The notes under the pieces: model-generated
The model's input: only the letters and a program-made list of their open reading frames with translations
What the model was told of the DNA's origin: nothing
Databases searched by the model: none
NCBI RefSeq assembly: GCF_963675165.1
Contig: NC_087377.1
Location: 7,705,122 to 7,769,121 of the forward strand
Direction: 5' to 3'
Origin: Halichondria panicea
Taxonomy: Eukaryota > Porifera > Demospongiae > Suberitida > Halichondriidae
Length of the DNA stretch: 64,000 nucleotides
Program-made: the position numbers and the translations under genes
Shown: piece after piece, positions 1 to 11,060 of the stretch
Layout of the letters: every line of letters starts with the position of its first letter
How positions within the stretch are numbered: position 1 is the stretch's first letter

Positions 1-471
1 TTTTGGTAAAGATCATTACATTAAGTTTTGCATAACATGGCAAAAAATGCATATCATATGCATGGATCAGTTCAGGTCAAGTCAGCAAGATAACACTGAG
101 AATCATAAATTATTATTAATGTCTTGTGTCAGTTGTGTGCTGTGTTTATAATTATAATTATGTCTATATAATTATACGTCTTAATTTCGTCTATAATGTT
201 GTTGCATGCTAATATTAAGCCTCCCACTCACTTATGTCTCAGGGGTGAACCCAAAGAACCCTCTCTGGATCTGCCGTGTAAGGCTATAGTTATATTGTGC
301 GAGGAATAATAGGCGATTTGATGGACTTGAGCATAAAACATAAATAAATTGGTATAAACATCAGGAGCACATGAAATAAATTGCTATAACACCCTTAGCA
401 TAGAGTATAGCTGCATGGCCATGCATATTGTATTTGGAACACTTGTGACTAATTGGCCAGGTTCTCCAGAC
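1..471. other. Non-coding AT-rich stretch, no gene seen
   Basis: I see no open frame with protein-like composition and no paired splice signals here. The sequence is rich in the TAATTATAATTAT type of low-complexity that recurs across the window. The minus-strand open frame starting near 800 has no recognisable domain. Confidence 0.5.
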
Positions 472-684
472 ATTAATTCACACAAGCAGTGTCCATGCAC
501 ACTCGCAGAGAACTGAAGAGGGTGCTGGGTGGGGGGAAAACCAAATGAACGACTTGGCATAATAATTATATTGCTGAAAAATTCTACTACCGTATTACTA
601 GAATGTGTTGCGAGTATCAAACATTTGCGAACTTTGCGATGGTTGATCAATTCGCAACAATAAAATCCGCAAAACCATAGTAGT

Positions 685-1245
685 ACAAGTGCAAAAAACA
701 TTTTTGAAAAAATAGGGAAGAGTAGGGCTGGAAGAGCATGTGCATGCATTGAAGTAACAAAAAGTTCGAAAACAAGATCGTGGGTTTGTAGTCTTTGCAT
801 GCTCCAACTAGTTGGGAGTGGGGCTCAATCTTTACGATCTTTACCAGTTGGGTCCAGCACTACTTCTCGTTCACCTTTTTCTTTATGCGAGGCGTTCGAT
901 CCCCATTTGACCATCAACTTGCATGTGTTTCGATACAGGAGACTTTTCTTTCCACCAGGGAGGACCAGCACCGAAACACATAGTGTATAATTACAAGAGT
1001 GCCGCATGAATAGCACTCCTGAATTTGAGACTCTACAGATGAGCCCTGCCCACCAAAACTCAAAGTAGTGCTGGACCCAACTGTTAAAGATCGTAAAGAT
1101 TGAGCCCCACTCCCAACTAGTTGGAGCATGCAAAGACTATATACCAACCCACAATCTTGTTTTCGAACTTTTTGTTACTTCAATGCACATGCTCTTCCAA
1201 CCCTATACTCTTCCCCATTTTTTCAAAAATGTTTTTTGCACTTGT
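685..1245. mobile_element. Foldback element with ~180-bp inverted arms
   Basis: The left arm (685-865) and right arm (1063-1245) are near-perfect reverse complements. For example GCTCCAACTAGTTGGGAGTG at about 801 faces CACTCCCAACTAGTTGGAGC at about 1108. The spacer of about 197 bp has no coding signal. Open frames on both strands start in the arms and read the same peptide, which is a by-product of the palindromic layout. It is a non-autonomous MITE or foldback element; its superfamily is unknown. Confidence 0.8.
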
Positions 1246-1386
1246 TTGCAAACTTTTTTCACTGCATGCATGCATAGAGTGGTCCTGGGAGGCCACGTAA
1301 CTTGTTAATGGGTGGTTTTTTTAGGGTTACCAATCTTGTGCACTCCCTTTTTGGTTTGAACAGCTTATCCAACATGCAACCATAGA

Positions 1387-1610
1387 TACCGTATAGCGCG
1401 AAATTTTCGAGGCACTTATATTTCGTGGATTGGCCTCTAAAGCATTTCGTTGCACAATGTTCGCGGAATGACTGCTTACCGGAAGCCACGCCTTTGCACG
1501 TTATAGCAGGTATTTCTAATTAAAGAACAATTTTTATGGACTTAATTTTCGTGTATGATTGCTAACCCACGAAATCTGTGAGCCCCTCGAAAATTTCGCG
1601 CTATACGGTA
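1387..1610. mobile_element. MITE, TACCGTATAGCG family, copy a
   Basis: It begins TACCGTATAGCGCGAAATTT and ends with the reverse complement (AAATTTCGCGCTATACGGTA), 224 bp in all. The interior shares ACTTATATTTCGTGGA and CATTTCGTTGCACAATGTTC with the copy at 26717. It has no coding capacity. TA dinucleotides at the ends suggest a TA target site. Confidence 0.85.
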
Positions 1611-2334
1611 GTCTACTTCTCACCATTATTTTTTTCACAAATACACTTGTTTGTACACTTTTTTCTTATAGGTACCAGCACATAGATTCTATGGTGCTAC
1701 CTAGATCAAATATCTTCAGTATATAGGTGGCATTACCATAGTACTATGATAAAAAAGAAAGCTGCTCAGATAAGAGCTTGTGTCAACTTAACTTGCATGC
1801 ATGCGAGGAGCTAGCCTAGCCTCCTTCACCGGTGCGGCCGTCTAAGAGTGATTAAGTGCGGCCTAGGATCGAGGCTAGCAAGGAGCATTAACTGGAGCGG
1901 TAAGAATCGACAGTGCAAAACACTACTGTTGCTATAGATCTCAAGTGGTTGCTAAGATGCGACAGAGAACAGTACGGTGCCATTAGTTTGTCCAGTGGAC
2001 ACTAATGATTTACACACGATCCTTGCCAGAACGCAATAGTTAGAGTGCAAAGGGTCAAATTGTCTGCTGATTTGGTTCATTCGCAAAGGTTTTTTTACCT
2101 GCCGGTATAGACATTAATTTTATTGACTTGGCCAACCCATGTACATATGCAGTCTAAAGTAGGCCCTGATAAATTGTAGCTTTGAGACCGTTCGTTATCG
2201 AAAGATAAAAATAATGTGCTAGACTATATCTATTCTATAATTCGAAAAATGTGCCTATTATTCTCAGATTATGAACATAATAATTATAGTGACGTAAACA
2301 CAAACGCAGCAGACAACTGACACACGACATAATT

Positions 2335-2600
2335 ATGCCTCGAGGGATACGGTAAAGCTGACTGTGTGTGTTTGTGTGTGTGTGTGTGTGTGTCTGTTCC
2401 AGCTGTAACTGCTCAACGGTTGCAATGCGACGAAAACTAACAGCTTCTATAGGCTTCTAGCCACGTTCTCTTGGATTTTGATTCGTGGATTAGCAAACTA
2501 AAGCTTCTTTCTCGAGTTATGGCTAGTTTGACTCACATTGAAGGCTGTTGCAGTTCTCTTTAGAATCTTTCATAGCATCATCTGTCCGCACAAACTTTCT
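2335..2600. repeat. Repeat family C, copy 1 (with GT microsatellite)
   Basis: It starts TATGCCTCGAGGGATACGGT and contains a (GT)n tract at about 2363-2393 and then CTATAGGCTTCTAGCCACGT. Related copies lie at 3470, 22730 (reverse), 27317 with 27780 (inverted pair) and 39827 (reverse). It is dispersed and non-coding. Confidence 0.65.
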
Positions 2601-3158
2601 ATTCAACATATGAGTTAGCCTTGCACTAAAGTGCTAGCTTTTTGTTAGCTACAAAACTCAGAAAATACCTAAATTATGCACTTCCGCTTATAATTAATTG
2701 AAAACAAAATCTTCTTCTTTGTTGCTTCCTAGATCCTTGAGGTCCTGGTATAAGCAGCTACTAAACACAACAATGATACCATAATTATACAATTGAAGTC
2801 AGTTTTAGACAGATTATTTTATACACTTTTTCCTCTTCTATACTTCCTCTTCTATACTTTTGAGCGAAAGCAAATCATGGCGAGAGGCATTAGCACAGCG
2901 CCAGCTTGAACACTATGTTTCTCTTGCTGACTTGAGTTGATCCATAATCTTCACCTTATAATGTAATTTTAATCGAGCTAAAATTATTCCGAACATAATT
3001 TATCAGGGCCCACAATGGTTCCAGCGCGCATGCTCCTATGTGGAGTTTTATTTTCTCATAAATATATTAATGAGCTATTTGCAATTACTCTCTTCCCTTT
3101 GCAGTTTGTTTCCTGCTCCCTGCACCAATTTATTACACGTGGCAGGAACTAAAAATTA

Positions 3159-4185
3159 TTGGTCAGGTTTCACACAAGCAGTGTCACACACTTGCAAAGG
3201 GTAGTCCGTGAGAGCAGAGTAGTACTGTTGAATGAACGACTTGGCATAATAATTATATTGCTGAAAAAAGCCATAATTACTAGAATGTGTTGTGAGTATC
3301 AAACATTTGCCAACTTTGCGATGGTTGATCAATTCATAACAATAAAATCCGCAAAACCTAAATTATTACTGGTATTTACACACGATCCTGCAATAGTTAG
3401 ATCACAAAGTGTCAAATTTTCTGCTGATTCGGCTCGTTCGCAAAGGTTTTTCATGAGCAAATTTTATTATGCCTCGAGGCGTAGCCGCACGAGGGATACG
3501 GTAAAGCTGACTGTGTGTGTGTGTGTGTGTGTCTGTTCCAGCTGTAACTGCTCAACGATTGCAATGCGACGAAAGCTAACAGCTTCTATAGGCTTCTAGC
3601 CACGTTCTCTTGGATTTTGATTCGTGGATTAGCAAACTAAAGCTTCTTTCTCGAGTTATGGCTAGTTTGACTCACATTGAAGGCTGTTGAAGTCTCTTCA
3701 GAATCTTTCATAGCATAGCTTTTTGTTAGCTACAATACTCAGAAAATATCTGTTAAAACAGCTAGGACACACCCTTTAATTATTCCTATGGATGTAATGC
3801 GCATGCGCGCTCATTCCCCATGAAAATAATACCCAAGATCCAGATCCAGATCCTCCTGGCAGAATCATCTTTGTCTTGAGGGCCTGGTAAGCCACAAAAC
3901 ACTACCATATAACAATATAGATAACAATATGCAAGTACACAGGTCTTTTCTTCTTAGATATTGAACTACAGATCGTCTTTCTTGAGGTCCTGGTAAGCCA
4001 CATAATACAATAACAACAATAAATGCATGTAAATAAGTCTTTTCTTCTCAGTGACTTTATATAGATAAGCTAACTTTAATATAAAATTCATTATAGAAAC
4101 TAACACTCTAATACTTTTGAGCGAAAGCAAAAACATGGCGAGAGGTACATGTATTAGCACAGCGCCAGCTTGAACACTAGTTTTG
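3159..4185. repeat. Diverged duplicated block, copy 2 (uninterrupted)
   Basis: This is the second copy of the block described at 472-2920. It lacks the 1.3-kb insertion and includes repeat family C (3470-3725, with a GT tract at about 3510-3532). The 146-codon open frame inside it (3159-3599) reads through the microsatellite and repeat and is not taken as a gene. GAGGTCCTGGTAAGCCACA-type segments recur at about 2730, 3880 and 3985. Confidence 0.65.
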
Positions 4186-4388
4186 GGCTCAGTATTTTAC
4201 GGAATCACATATAAGTCCGAATAATACCATACCCACGTATTTACCTCCAACTGCACGCGAACTTTAAACATTGAAGAGGTATATCAGCTGGCCAACATGA
4301 GCAAGAGGAAACCATTGTGTCTTTCCAGGAAGAAACCTGACCCTCTCAGGAGGAATTCGAAACCCAAGCCTCTAAGCCAGTTAACCAG

Positions 4389-5392
4389 GAGAGGTGTACA
4401 ATGGCAATATAGCTTATCCACCAGGCTTTACCAACCTAGCGTCAAATGGCTATATGAATGCTGTCCTTCAATGCATGTTCAACACTCCCAGCTTCTCGTA
4501 CATTTTCAATGGGTTTCCAGGATACATTCAGGAGATTGCGACAAGAACTGTTGCTGGATTAGTAAGTACAGAGGAGACTCTTTAATATAGGGAGATAGAA
4601 TCTATCCACATAAAAAGGCTCTTTTAGCTAGCTTCGAGGGGAAAGTAGATATCTCTCTTTTATCTATGGTGTCAGGTATTAATTTAGAAGTCATCACGTG
4701 ACGTGTGATATTTGCGTACATTATATCGCATGCGTTCAATTGCCATAGAACAGTACAGTATAGTAGTTAAAGAGTCACTATAATTACTACCGATGCCTTG
4801 ACAAGAAGGTAGAATTGGAGATAAGTAATGAACTGGGGGCGTTACCAAAATGCCTCTGTATTCACGTAAATCAACCAAGATACACACGTAAGTTTCAAAC
4901 GGGGTGAACAAAGAGTTCTCATACAGAAATTGTACAAACTTCAAAGTCCAAATTCAGGTACTTAATAATTATGCCGACACAGTCAGAATGATAATAACTT
5001 GCTGTTTTCTTACTTATAGACGAGTATACTCTCCGCGTTCCAAGCAAACAAAGTGTGTAGACATTGATGGCAGTTGTACAGTACACAATCAGTTGACTGT
5101 CACACTGGGACATTACACAGCCTTCTTTCGGTCAATCAAGGATCAATCTAAATGGTTTCGTGCAAGTGACAGTGATGTAAGTATGACATAATTATACAAC
5201 ACGGATAGACACTAATTTTGTACAATTTGAAACTATAGGTGAGCTTAGCAACTGTATTGCAACAAATGTTGAATTGGTTCAAGGTAAGTATGCATGTACT
5301 GCAGTTAGAAACCGCAGCTGTATTTGTTCCATACAATACAGGTGACCGACCACCCAACAGTTTTGTTATTGAATACCAGTCGGAGACTTTGA
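4389..5392 (+). CDS. Ubiquitin-specific-protease-like protein, catalytic Cys replaced by Gly
   Basis: I read six exons: 4389-4561, 4773-4887, 4927-4957, 5020-5176, 5239-5283 and 5342-5392 (stop). From the first of these onward the splice phases agree. The USP Cys box is recognisable (PPGFTNLASNGYMNAVLQ), but the position that is Cys in active enzymes (NTCYMN) is Gly (SNGYMN). A central 'ALPKCLCIHV' segment matches the family's LP-x-x-L-x-I-x-L block. The His box (LGHYTAFFR) and the following W-x(5)-SD-V are present. USPs remove ubiquitin from proteins, but this one should be unable to cut and may bind ubiquitin or be decaying. It is much shorter than normal USPs because the finger region is missing. 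The 5' end is unresolved: the ATG at 4297 opens a basic peptide in another frame, and a stop lies just before 4389. Confidence 0.6.
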
Positions 5393-5480
5393 TGGCTAAA
5401 TGCTGAGGTACATGTATAACGCATCGCATATGATGACACACAATTATAATGATTGTACATTGAAACACTGATATCAACAG

Positions 5481-5605
5481 AAGCCACTGATGTACATGTA
5501 AAAGTAGTACTACGTTATAGCATAGAAGAGGGATTGGTAACGGAAGTACCCTCGTGTAATATCCGCTTTACCTGCGAGGCTGTACATTCTAAACGGGAAG
5601 CTATT
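5481..5605 (+). CDS. Possible orphan exon downstream of the USP-like gene
   Basis: An AG acceptor (ATCAACAG) precedes and a GTAAGT donor follows an open stretch reading EATDVHVKVVLRYSIEEG and ending near HSKREAI. Composition is protein-like and both splice sites are good, but I recognise no domain. It lies after the stop of the USP-like gene, so it may belong to another transcript or be a fossil exon. Confidence 0.3.
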
Positions 5606-6115
5606 GTAAGTATACAGTATATGTACCTATTATGTAATCAACAGATTTACCCAACCCCTTGTGTTCACACAATAATGTAGACCTGCCGGTGAGAGAACAG
5701 ACCTCTTCAAACAGAGAACAGGCAATTACTGTCTGTATTATGCTCCTAATATAATTATTTTTAGAGCTAAAGAGAGCAAAGAGATTCCACCGCATAGCGT
5801 TGTCTTCACTTACATGTGAGTCATTGACAAAAAAAGATTGAAACATCATCAAAGCAACGTACACTCTCTGATATCCTTCCGAAATCCCGTCACTACAATT
5901 GCAAAAGACCAAAAAATTTCCACAATTTGAACCTAAGAGTTAGAACCTAAAAGTTAACAATAGAAATTTAGGCCTGTTAACTGTTCGTCATATCCATGTG
6001 ATTATCTTAAAATGTAACGATCTTTAATTATTTCAAGCATAATTTATGAGGGCCTAGTCCATGCAGCCTCGATTCCAGGCCGCAAAGAGAAAGGCGGCCT
6101 GGGTATTGTATCAGG
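5606..6115. other. No gene seen
   Basis: I see no coding signal. At about 6064-6110 lie a GCCTCGATTCCAGGCC element end and its reverse complement GGCGGCCTGGG. These resemble the termini of the element at 24673-25460. Confidence 0.4.
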
Positions 6116-7003
6116 TTGTTGTTGTTTTTATTTGACCCTCGCAGCATTGCACCTAGGGTCCATGCCCGCTTCCCATGCTCTAGGAGCGCTATAGGAGTCA
6201 GCACGCTGGTCGGTCTGGCAGACACACCTCCTGTTCTGCTGCCCGGCAAAACCCCGGACACCATTGTGGTGCTGCCGGGGATCCCACCGCTCAAGTGATC
6301 GGTGGTAGAGCACATTCTCTCGGGGGCCTTTTTGGACTTTAGCGAGCTGCCCCCTGCCAAGGGATTCTCGAGGCCAGTGTTGTCCCTGCTGCAAAGGCAC
6401 AGGGGCAACATTTGTGGTGGCAAACGCTTCCGAGCTGGCGGACTCAACTCGGGTAGTCCCAGACTTCAATACTTGGGTGCAATGTTTTGCGATATACACA
6501 GCTGTGCTGATTGCTAAATCACCAGAGCGAGCCCCGTTCCTCCTCAGCTACACATCACTATTGGCCCAATTCAGCAAAAGGTATCGGTTCCCGTCGTGGC
6601 TACTGTGTGACCGGAAGTTCCGTGGCGAGGCAGCAGAATCCGGCAGACCGATTGGTCGAAGGTGGATGGTTTTATCGGGTGTTCGGGCTCAGGACCCCCC
6701 CCTCAATGGGTTCGAAACGTCTCTTCCCGGCCTCCAGCAAGCGATCACTCAAGAGGAGGGGCTGGGTGTTTGGGCTCAGGACCCCCCCCTCAATGGGTTC
6801 GAAGCGTCTCTTCCCGGCCTCCAGCAAGCGATCACTCAAGAGGAGGCCCCCTCTGGGCGTCGATCCTGGAGCCTTGTCGGCGGTAGAATCGGCCGGGGGA
6901 GCCTGACCGCCCGTTTGGGGTCGATTGCATCTACTTGCATGTTTGTACAGCTTGCAAACGGGATCACCCAGAGTTGAGGTGCCCTAAGCAGCGTCCTGCT
7001 TGA
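6116..7003 (+). pseudogene. Broken gag-like ORF of a tyrosine-recombinase (DIRS/Ngaro-type) retrotransposon
   Basis: Conserved pieces appear in order but in changing frames. First 'PGIPPLK' is followed by an in-frame stop and 'VVEHILSGAFLDFSELPPAK'. Next comes 'FNTWVQCFAIYTAV...SPERAPFLLSYTSLL', then 'PSWLLCDRKFRGEAA'. Last is a zinc-knuckle-like C-x2-C-x3-H-x4-C (near 6935-6975). I know this pattern from gag-like proteins of DIRS/Ngaro-type elements, which package element RNA. One internal stop and at least two frame changes make it non-functional. No reverse transcriptase or recombinase follows. The segment is markedly more GC-rich than its surroundings, which fits an inserted element. Confidence 0.55.
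6681..6854 (+). repeat. 87-bp tandem duplication (29 codons) inside the gag relic
   Basis: GTTYGGGCTCAGGACCCCC starts at 6681 and again at 6768. The two units are nearly identical, and the unit length is a multiple of 3, so the frame is kept (QDPPLNGFE twice). Confidence 0.85.
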
Positions 7004-7266
7004 GGAATCGGAACAATTCAGAACATTGTGGCTAGCTAGTGTAGTAGCGTAGGTTGTGGCATGCGTTGTGTTGTGGAAAGATAGAAGGATCTCCACTAGA
7101 ATACAAACATACGGAACAGTTTGGTCCAAGATGAGTAGGTGGGAATGAATATTCCATGTCATATCCCCTCCTATGTAGCTGAAGCTCAATGGAGAATAAT
7201 AGGCTAGAATCGTGGAATAGAACTGGTGTAATTAAACAAGGGGTGGATCTCTGCACACTGTAAAAA

Positions 7267-7668
7267 ATGGTGTGCGTGGTTTTCATGTCAGTAAAGCATG
7301 TAGAAGGAGAAGAGCATGGAAATACCACTGACCTTGTGTGCATTGTGGGTGGTCATAACTCATGCAGGAAACATTTTTTTATCCAGGATGATTCATGTTG
7401 CTTCGTGCGCTATTATGCAAACACGTGCCTTGCTGGAAAAGTGCGGCTCTCCTCTGATATGTCTCAAGATGAAATTCTAAGGGAAATCAGCTGGTATTTG
7501 GAAGAGTCTGTACCCTTTTCGATAGACACACGAATGTCGATTTATCAAGTGAGATCTATCATTACCAAAATGTTTAACAATTCTATTATCTACATGGAGA
7601 GCCGGATATTGCTAGCGGTACCTCTGCGGCCTAATGCTTGGTCTAGTCTGGCCATGTGCAATAATTAG
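7267..7668 (+). CDS. Hypothetical ORF, 133 codons
   Basis: This is an ATG-to-stop open frame with mixed, protein-like composition (for example LSSDMSQDEILREISWYLEE). I recognise no domain. A TTTATCCAG acceptor-like site at about 7380-7389 could make the part from about 7390 a separate exon. It follows the gag relic but its base composition is ordinary for the region. It could equally be chance. Confidence 0.25.
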   Translation: MVCVVFMSVKHVEGEEHGNTTDLVCIVGGHNSCRKHFFIQDDSCCFVRYYANTCLAGKVRLSSDMSQDEILREISWYLEESVPFSIDTRMSIYQVRSIITKMFNNSIIYMESRILLAVPLRPNAWSSLAMCNN

Positions 7669-7675
7669 TTACTCG

Positions 7676-8170
7676 TTTCCCTCATATATAGTTTCTCATC
7701 TGTTATTCGCATAGACAAAACCAACAAGAAACCGTCTTTCTTCATTCCACTGACCCTACCTCACGGCAATGGCATGACAAAGACAAGGGCTAACACGCTA
7801 CGAGGTAATAAACCTCTAACGACAAGTGTGTACTGATGGAGAAAAAGGATTCGTTTCAGTATTTACCCTTGTTGAGTAAATCCTTCAAAACCCTCAGATA
7901 TGTTATGAGGTATTTTTAATGGCTGAAGTACCTCTCAAGTTGCAAGGACAATTGTAAAAACGTATATAGCAACCATAGAGTTAGGTATAATAATTATTTG
8001 TATTAAGAATAGCTACTAGTTTAGCGTTTAGATTCAGCAAAACACAAACTGACTACACTAGTTAAAATTAATGCCAACAAGATTCTCAACTCCTTCCCAC
8101 AGAACCAGACACTCTAAAAAACATTTATTACTGTTGTATTAGGCGGCAATCTAGTATTATTTTGTGCTTT
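7676..8170. other. No gene seen
   Basis: This is AT-rich sequence without paired splice sites or a convincing frame. ACGGCAATGGCA at about 7765 recurs at about 21603. Confidence 0.4.
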
Positions 8171-8176
8171 AATATT

Positions 8177-8840
8177 CTCAGGTGCATTAAGGACTGGGAC
8201 CAACATAAAAAAGACATTTATAAGAGGCACTTCAACCTGCTGCTGTTTACTGTGTATATTTATCTGTGTAAAACTTTTATGATGAAATGAAACACTGGCT
8301 TCCATTCTCTAGGAAAATATTAAAATGAAGCCCCGCCCACTAATTGATCAGTGGGGGTGGTCCGTTTTGTCGAAGCACTATTTCACTTTTCTATTGAAAA
8401 ATCGGCGTTTAAACACTAAGTCTACTAGCTATTGCTGCTGCTCATTATACTTAGTTCTATCTAAGCTAACAACTCACTCTAGCGCTTAGCCCTCCTGGTC
8501 TTTGCAAGGGAGAAATAACAGAAAGTTGTTTGATGTAGCAGTCTCATCTTGGATAGTAGGCTTCCCAGGGACACGGTCAACAATTTTTTGACAAAGTACA
8601 AGGATAAATCAGCTAAGGAAGGCTTATGGAAGTCATCTATTGCCTCGCAAGCTTTACTAGAGGGTGTTTTAAACGCCGACTAAGTCACTTCTCTAAACTA
8701 GCTGAATTACTGCAAAATGAAAAGGGAGTGGTACGTTGAAGTAATGAACGCGTGGGCAGAACCATGGCGACCGTGTGGGCGGGGCTTATAATTTGCAAAT
8801 TCAGCAATAATTGAAGGTCCCAGCCCTTAATGCACCTGAG
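8177..8840. mobile_element. Long inverted-repeat element
   Basis: The outer 25-bp terminal inverted repeats are CTCAGGTGCATTAAGG... (8177-8201) and ...CCTTAATGCACCTGAG (8816-8840), with 24 of 25 matching. A second pair, AAGCCCCGCCCAC / GTGGGCGGGGCTT, lies inside at 8328-8340 and 8775-8787, suggesting one element nested in another. CGGCGTTTAAAC / TTTAAACGCCG near 8403 and 8670 adds a third inverted match. I see no coding region. Confidence 0.7.
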
Positions 8841-9236
8841 TTTCAATTAACGTTTTCACATTACCCTTTAAAAAATAAGAGAAGGTGGATTATAATTTAC
8901 AAGAAACGTAGCTAACAATAATTATAGCGGTCAATTATTCACATCCAGTGACTTGTGTCGGTATTGATCCATTTGTGGGGGAAAGGAAGATACTGTAAAG
9001 GAGCCAGTCTCTACCAATAAAGCAAGCTGTTTGTGAAACTTTAGAAAAGCAATTGCTTCCCTGAATTCTATGTGAATTGCTTGACAGCGAGTCCAAGCAG
9101 CCAGTTTGTTATGGATAAGAAATCGTCTACACGACAATAATGTTTCTAAAGATAAAGTGGCGATCCAGTAGAGAATGATGGTGTGCGAAATTATCCCTAA
9201 ATTATACTGTCAATGGCATGTATGGGGGTTGCTCTG

Positions 9237-9650
9237 GAGAGTGTCTTGGAGGAGGTGCGGTCCCTCTTGGGGGACAAGGTCTCTTGGTGTATCCAAAGTG
9301 ACCTTATAAAGTCAGGTCGGGTAAGGGACATACAAGTCAGGTCGGGTAAGGGACATACAAAAGGTTTACACCCAAATCTTTGTAGAGCAAGAAGAGCATG
9401 TGAATAATGAGAATGTCGGAGAGGATCAAGCAAGAGATGAGAAATCTCTCTCACATGATGATAGCATGTTAATTATAGAGCATAGTTTTTATATAACCAG
9501 GCATAAAGTATCTATAAAGAATTAAGAGCGGTCATCACATTTTGTATCCGATCCACCCCACTTAGTAAAGACTGTCCATGATGATAGCATGTTAATTATA
9601 GAGCATAGTTTTTATATAACTAGGCATAAAGTATCTATAAAGATATTAAC
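9237..9650. repeat. Small tandem and dispersed repeats
   Basis: A 25-bp unit (GTCAGGTCGGGTAAGGGACA...) is repeated exactly at 9311-9335 and 9336-9360. The block 9237-9380 recurs, diverged, at 10137-10250. CATGATGATAGCATGTTAAT begins at about 9456 and again at about 9579. TTTGTATCCGATCCACCCCA occurs at about 9540 and 9878. Confidence 0.75.
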
Positions 9651-9725
9651 ACTCTCCAAGAGGAAAGGTGAGTGCATGCCCTGCCTGCATGGTCAAAACT
9701 TCACTAAAAAAACTAACACAAAAAT

Positions 9726-9813
9726 ATGACTGACAAGAGCTGTACACCAGAGCGCCGTCAAGGGCCACCACCGATCGCAAGGCCTGCCGAAGGTTACAAG
9801 CAAGGTCTAGGTA
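9726..9813 (+). CDS. Possible short Pro-rich first exon
   Basis: An ATG opens MTDKSCTPERRQGPPPIARP and ends at a GTAGGT donor after CTAG. A similarly built exon (MEKTAATAKTPDHPGPPKAP, donor GTAAAG) occurs at 17733-17816, suggesting two copies of the 5' part of one family. No downstream exon could be linked. Confidence 0.25.
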
Positions 9814-10555
9814 GGTAAAAGTTACGACTCAATGCAGCTTTTGTTGTTGTATATAATAGTTATGGTCTCTAGAGACATCACACTTTGTATCCGATCCACC
9901 CCACTTAGTAAAGACTGTCAGAAATTGTTTAACGTGAATAGAACCCGGGTACTTTCGTTTCCAATCCCTCTCTTTCCTTTATCTATGGTAGAGGTAATTA
10001 TTAAGTACCCAGACATAATTTATTATGAATGAAGGAAAGAGAGAAGGATACAATTTAAGATCAAGAGGAAGGTGGATGGGTAAAAGAGATTAGAGTGGTC
10101 AAAGAAACGCATACAAAAGGGAAGGGACATACATGAGTGTCTTGGAGGTGCGGATTCTCTTGGCGGACAAGTGTATCCAAAGTGACCATAAAGTCCTGCA
10201 TCTTATCAGGTCGGGTAAGGGACATACAAAAGGTTTACACCCAAAGTAGATGTCTCGTGCCTGAACTGAGGGGGCGAGGTTTCCCCAACCACAAGGGCCC
10301 ATACAGCTTGAACATCATGGCAATGAAATCTGGATCTCTCGTAAGGGCAAGTACAGCCCTATTCTTCTCTGATATCAATTTTATATCGGTTTGGTTTTTG
10401 TGTGTCCGCTGATAAAATAGCATACAGCATAAGATGAGTAAATGCGTAAATGCATGTATAATTCCTTAATTGACTTCTGGTCACACGTGTAAGACTAGGG
10501 AAAATCCCAAGAAAGTTCCATATTATAGACTGCTACAAACATGCAGTAAACTGCA

Positions 10556-10640
10556 TGGATACAGATTTCATTTGCTGGTGAACTTTGTGAAATATCTAGT
10601 GAAGCAAGGCAAGTGTGACGTTGAGGTTATATGCAGCTTT
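10556..10640 (+). CDS. Fragment related to the LLV-KYLV-KCDVEV coding motif
   Basis: It reads HGYRFHLLVNFVKYLVKQGK then CDVEV. This matches in spacing the peptide read from the tandem units at 13.97-15.03 kb (HLLVKKIVVKYLVEVLK then CDVEV). It lies inside a 74-codon open frame (10470-10694). It is probably part of a repeated element's protein; no family is known to me. Confidence 0.35.
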
Positions 10641-10679
10641 TCAACGTATAAATTATATTCAAGTTGGCGTATACATACT

Positions 10680-11060
10680 CCGATTAGAGTTTAGCGTGTA
10701 GAGGGAGGGAGGAGAGTACAATCAGTAGTTTAGCGTGTAGAGGGAAGGGTGTACAATCAGTAGTTTAGCGTGCATGTAGAGGGAGAAGAAGAAAAGTATA
10801 AGGAAGGATCAGCTCAGCAAACAACACGTAACAAAAAGTAGCCGTATACTTTTTCTGTTTATTTAGCTAACTATAATTATCTAGTGGTGATCACTCACCG
10901 AATTTGAAGTACAATTATTTAGCAGAAAAACACAAGTATTGTGATCAACTGATTGTTTTAACATAATTATTATCCACATACAAAAGGAACCCAAAAACTA
11001 GGGACATAAAGACACGTACTGTAAGGGAGCTAATCCCCACCAATAAAGAGAGGTGGGTGT
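10680..11060. repeat. Repeat family R, copy 1
   Basis: It starts with three iterations of GTTTAGCGTGTAGAGGGA-type sequence (10689-10780) and ends AAGGGAGCTAATCCCCACCA followed by AATAAAGAGAGGTGG. The same order is seen at 12753-13112, 13405-13690 and, partly, 21405-21560. A lone end fragment lies at about 8990. Confidence 0.7.

Larger units (their letters stand above)
472..2660. repeat. Diverged duplicated block, copy 1, interrupted by an insertion
   Basis: The stretches 472-680 and about 2006-2660 align in order with the continuous block at 3159-3770. Shared landmarks are TTCACACAAGCAGTGTC, AATGAACGACTTGGCATAAT, TTTACACACGATCC and a GT microsatellite near 2363. Copy 1 is interrupted by about 1.3 kb (681-2005) that is absent from copy 2 and holds a foldback element and a MITE, so those insertions came after the duplication. 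Landmarks further on (2860-2920 against 4112-4180, ending GCGCCAGCTTGAACACTA) suggest the duplication extends to about 2920 and 4185. Confidence 0.7.

Noticed and set aside
384..1147. Several overlapping open frames on both strands
   Set aside because: They arise from the palindromic arms of the foldback element and read the same peptide on both strands.
3159..3599. 146-codon open frame
   Set aside because: It runs through a GT microsatellite and a dispersed repeat and has a (VC)n tract; no domain.
5239..5406. An alternative frame of the last two USP exons reads GDRPPNSFVIEYQSETLMAK and recalls PH-like segments of DNAJC13/RME-8
   Set aside because: That frame meets a TGA before any donor. 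The USP frame keeps phase through all exons and supplies the expected C-terminal beta-strand, so the resemblance is taken as chance.
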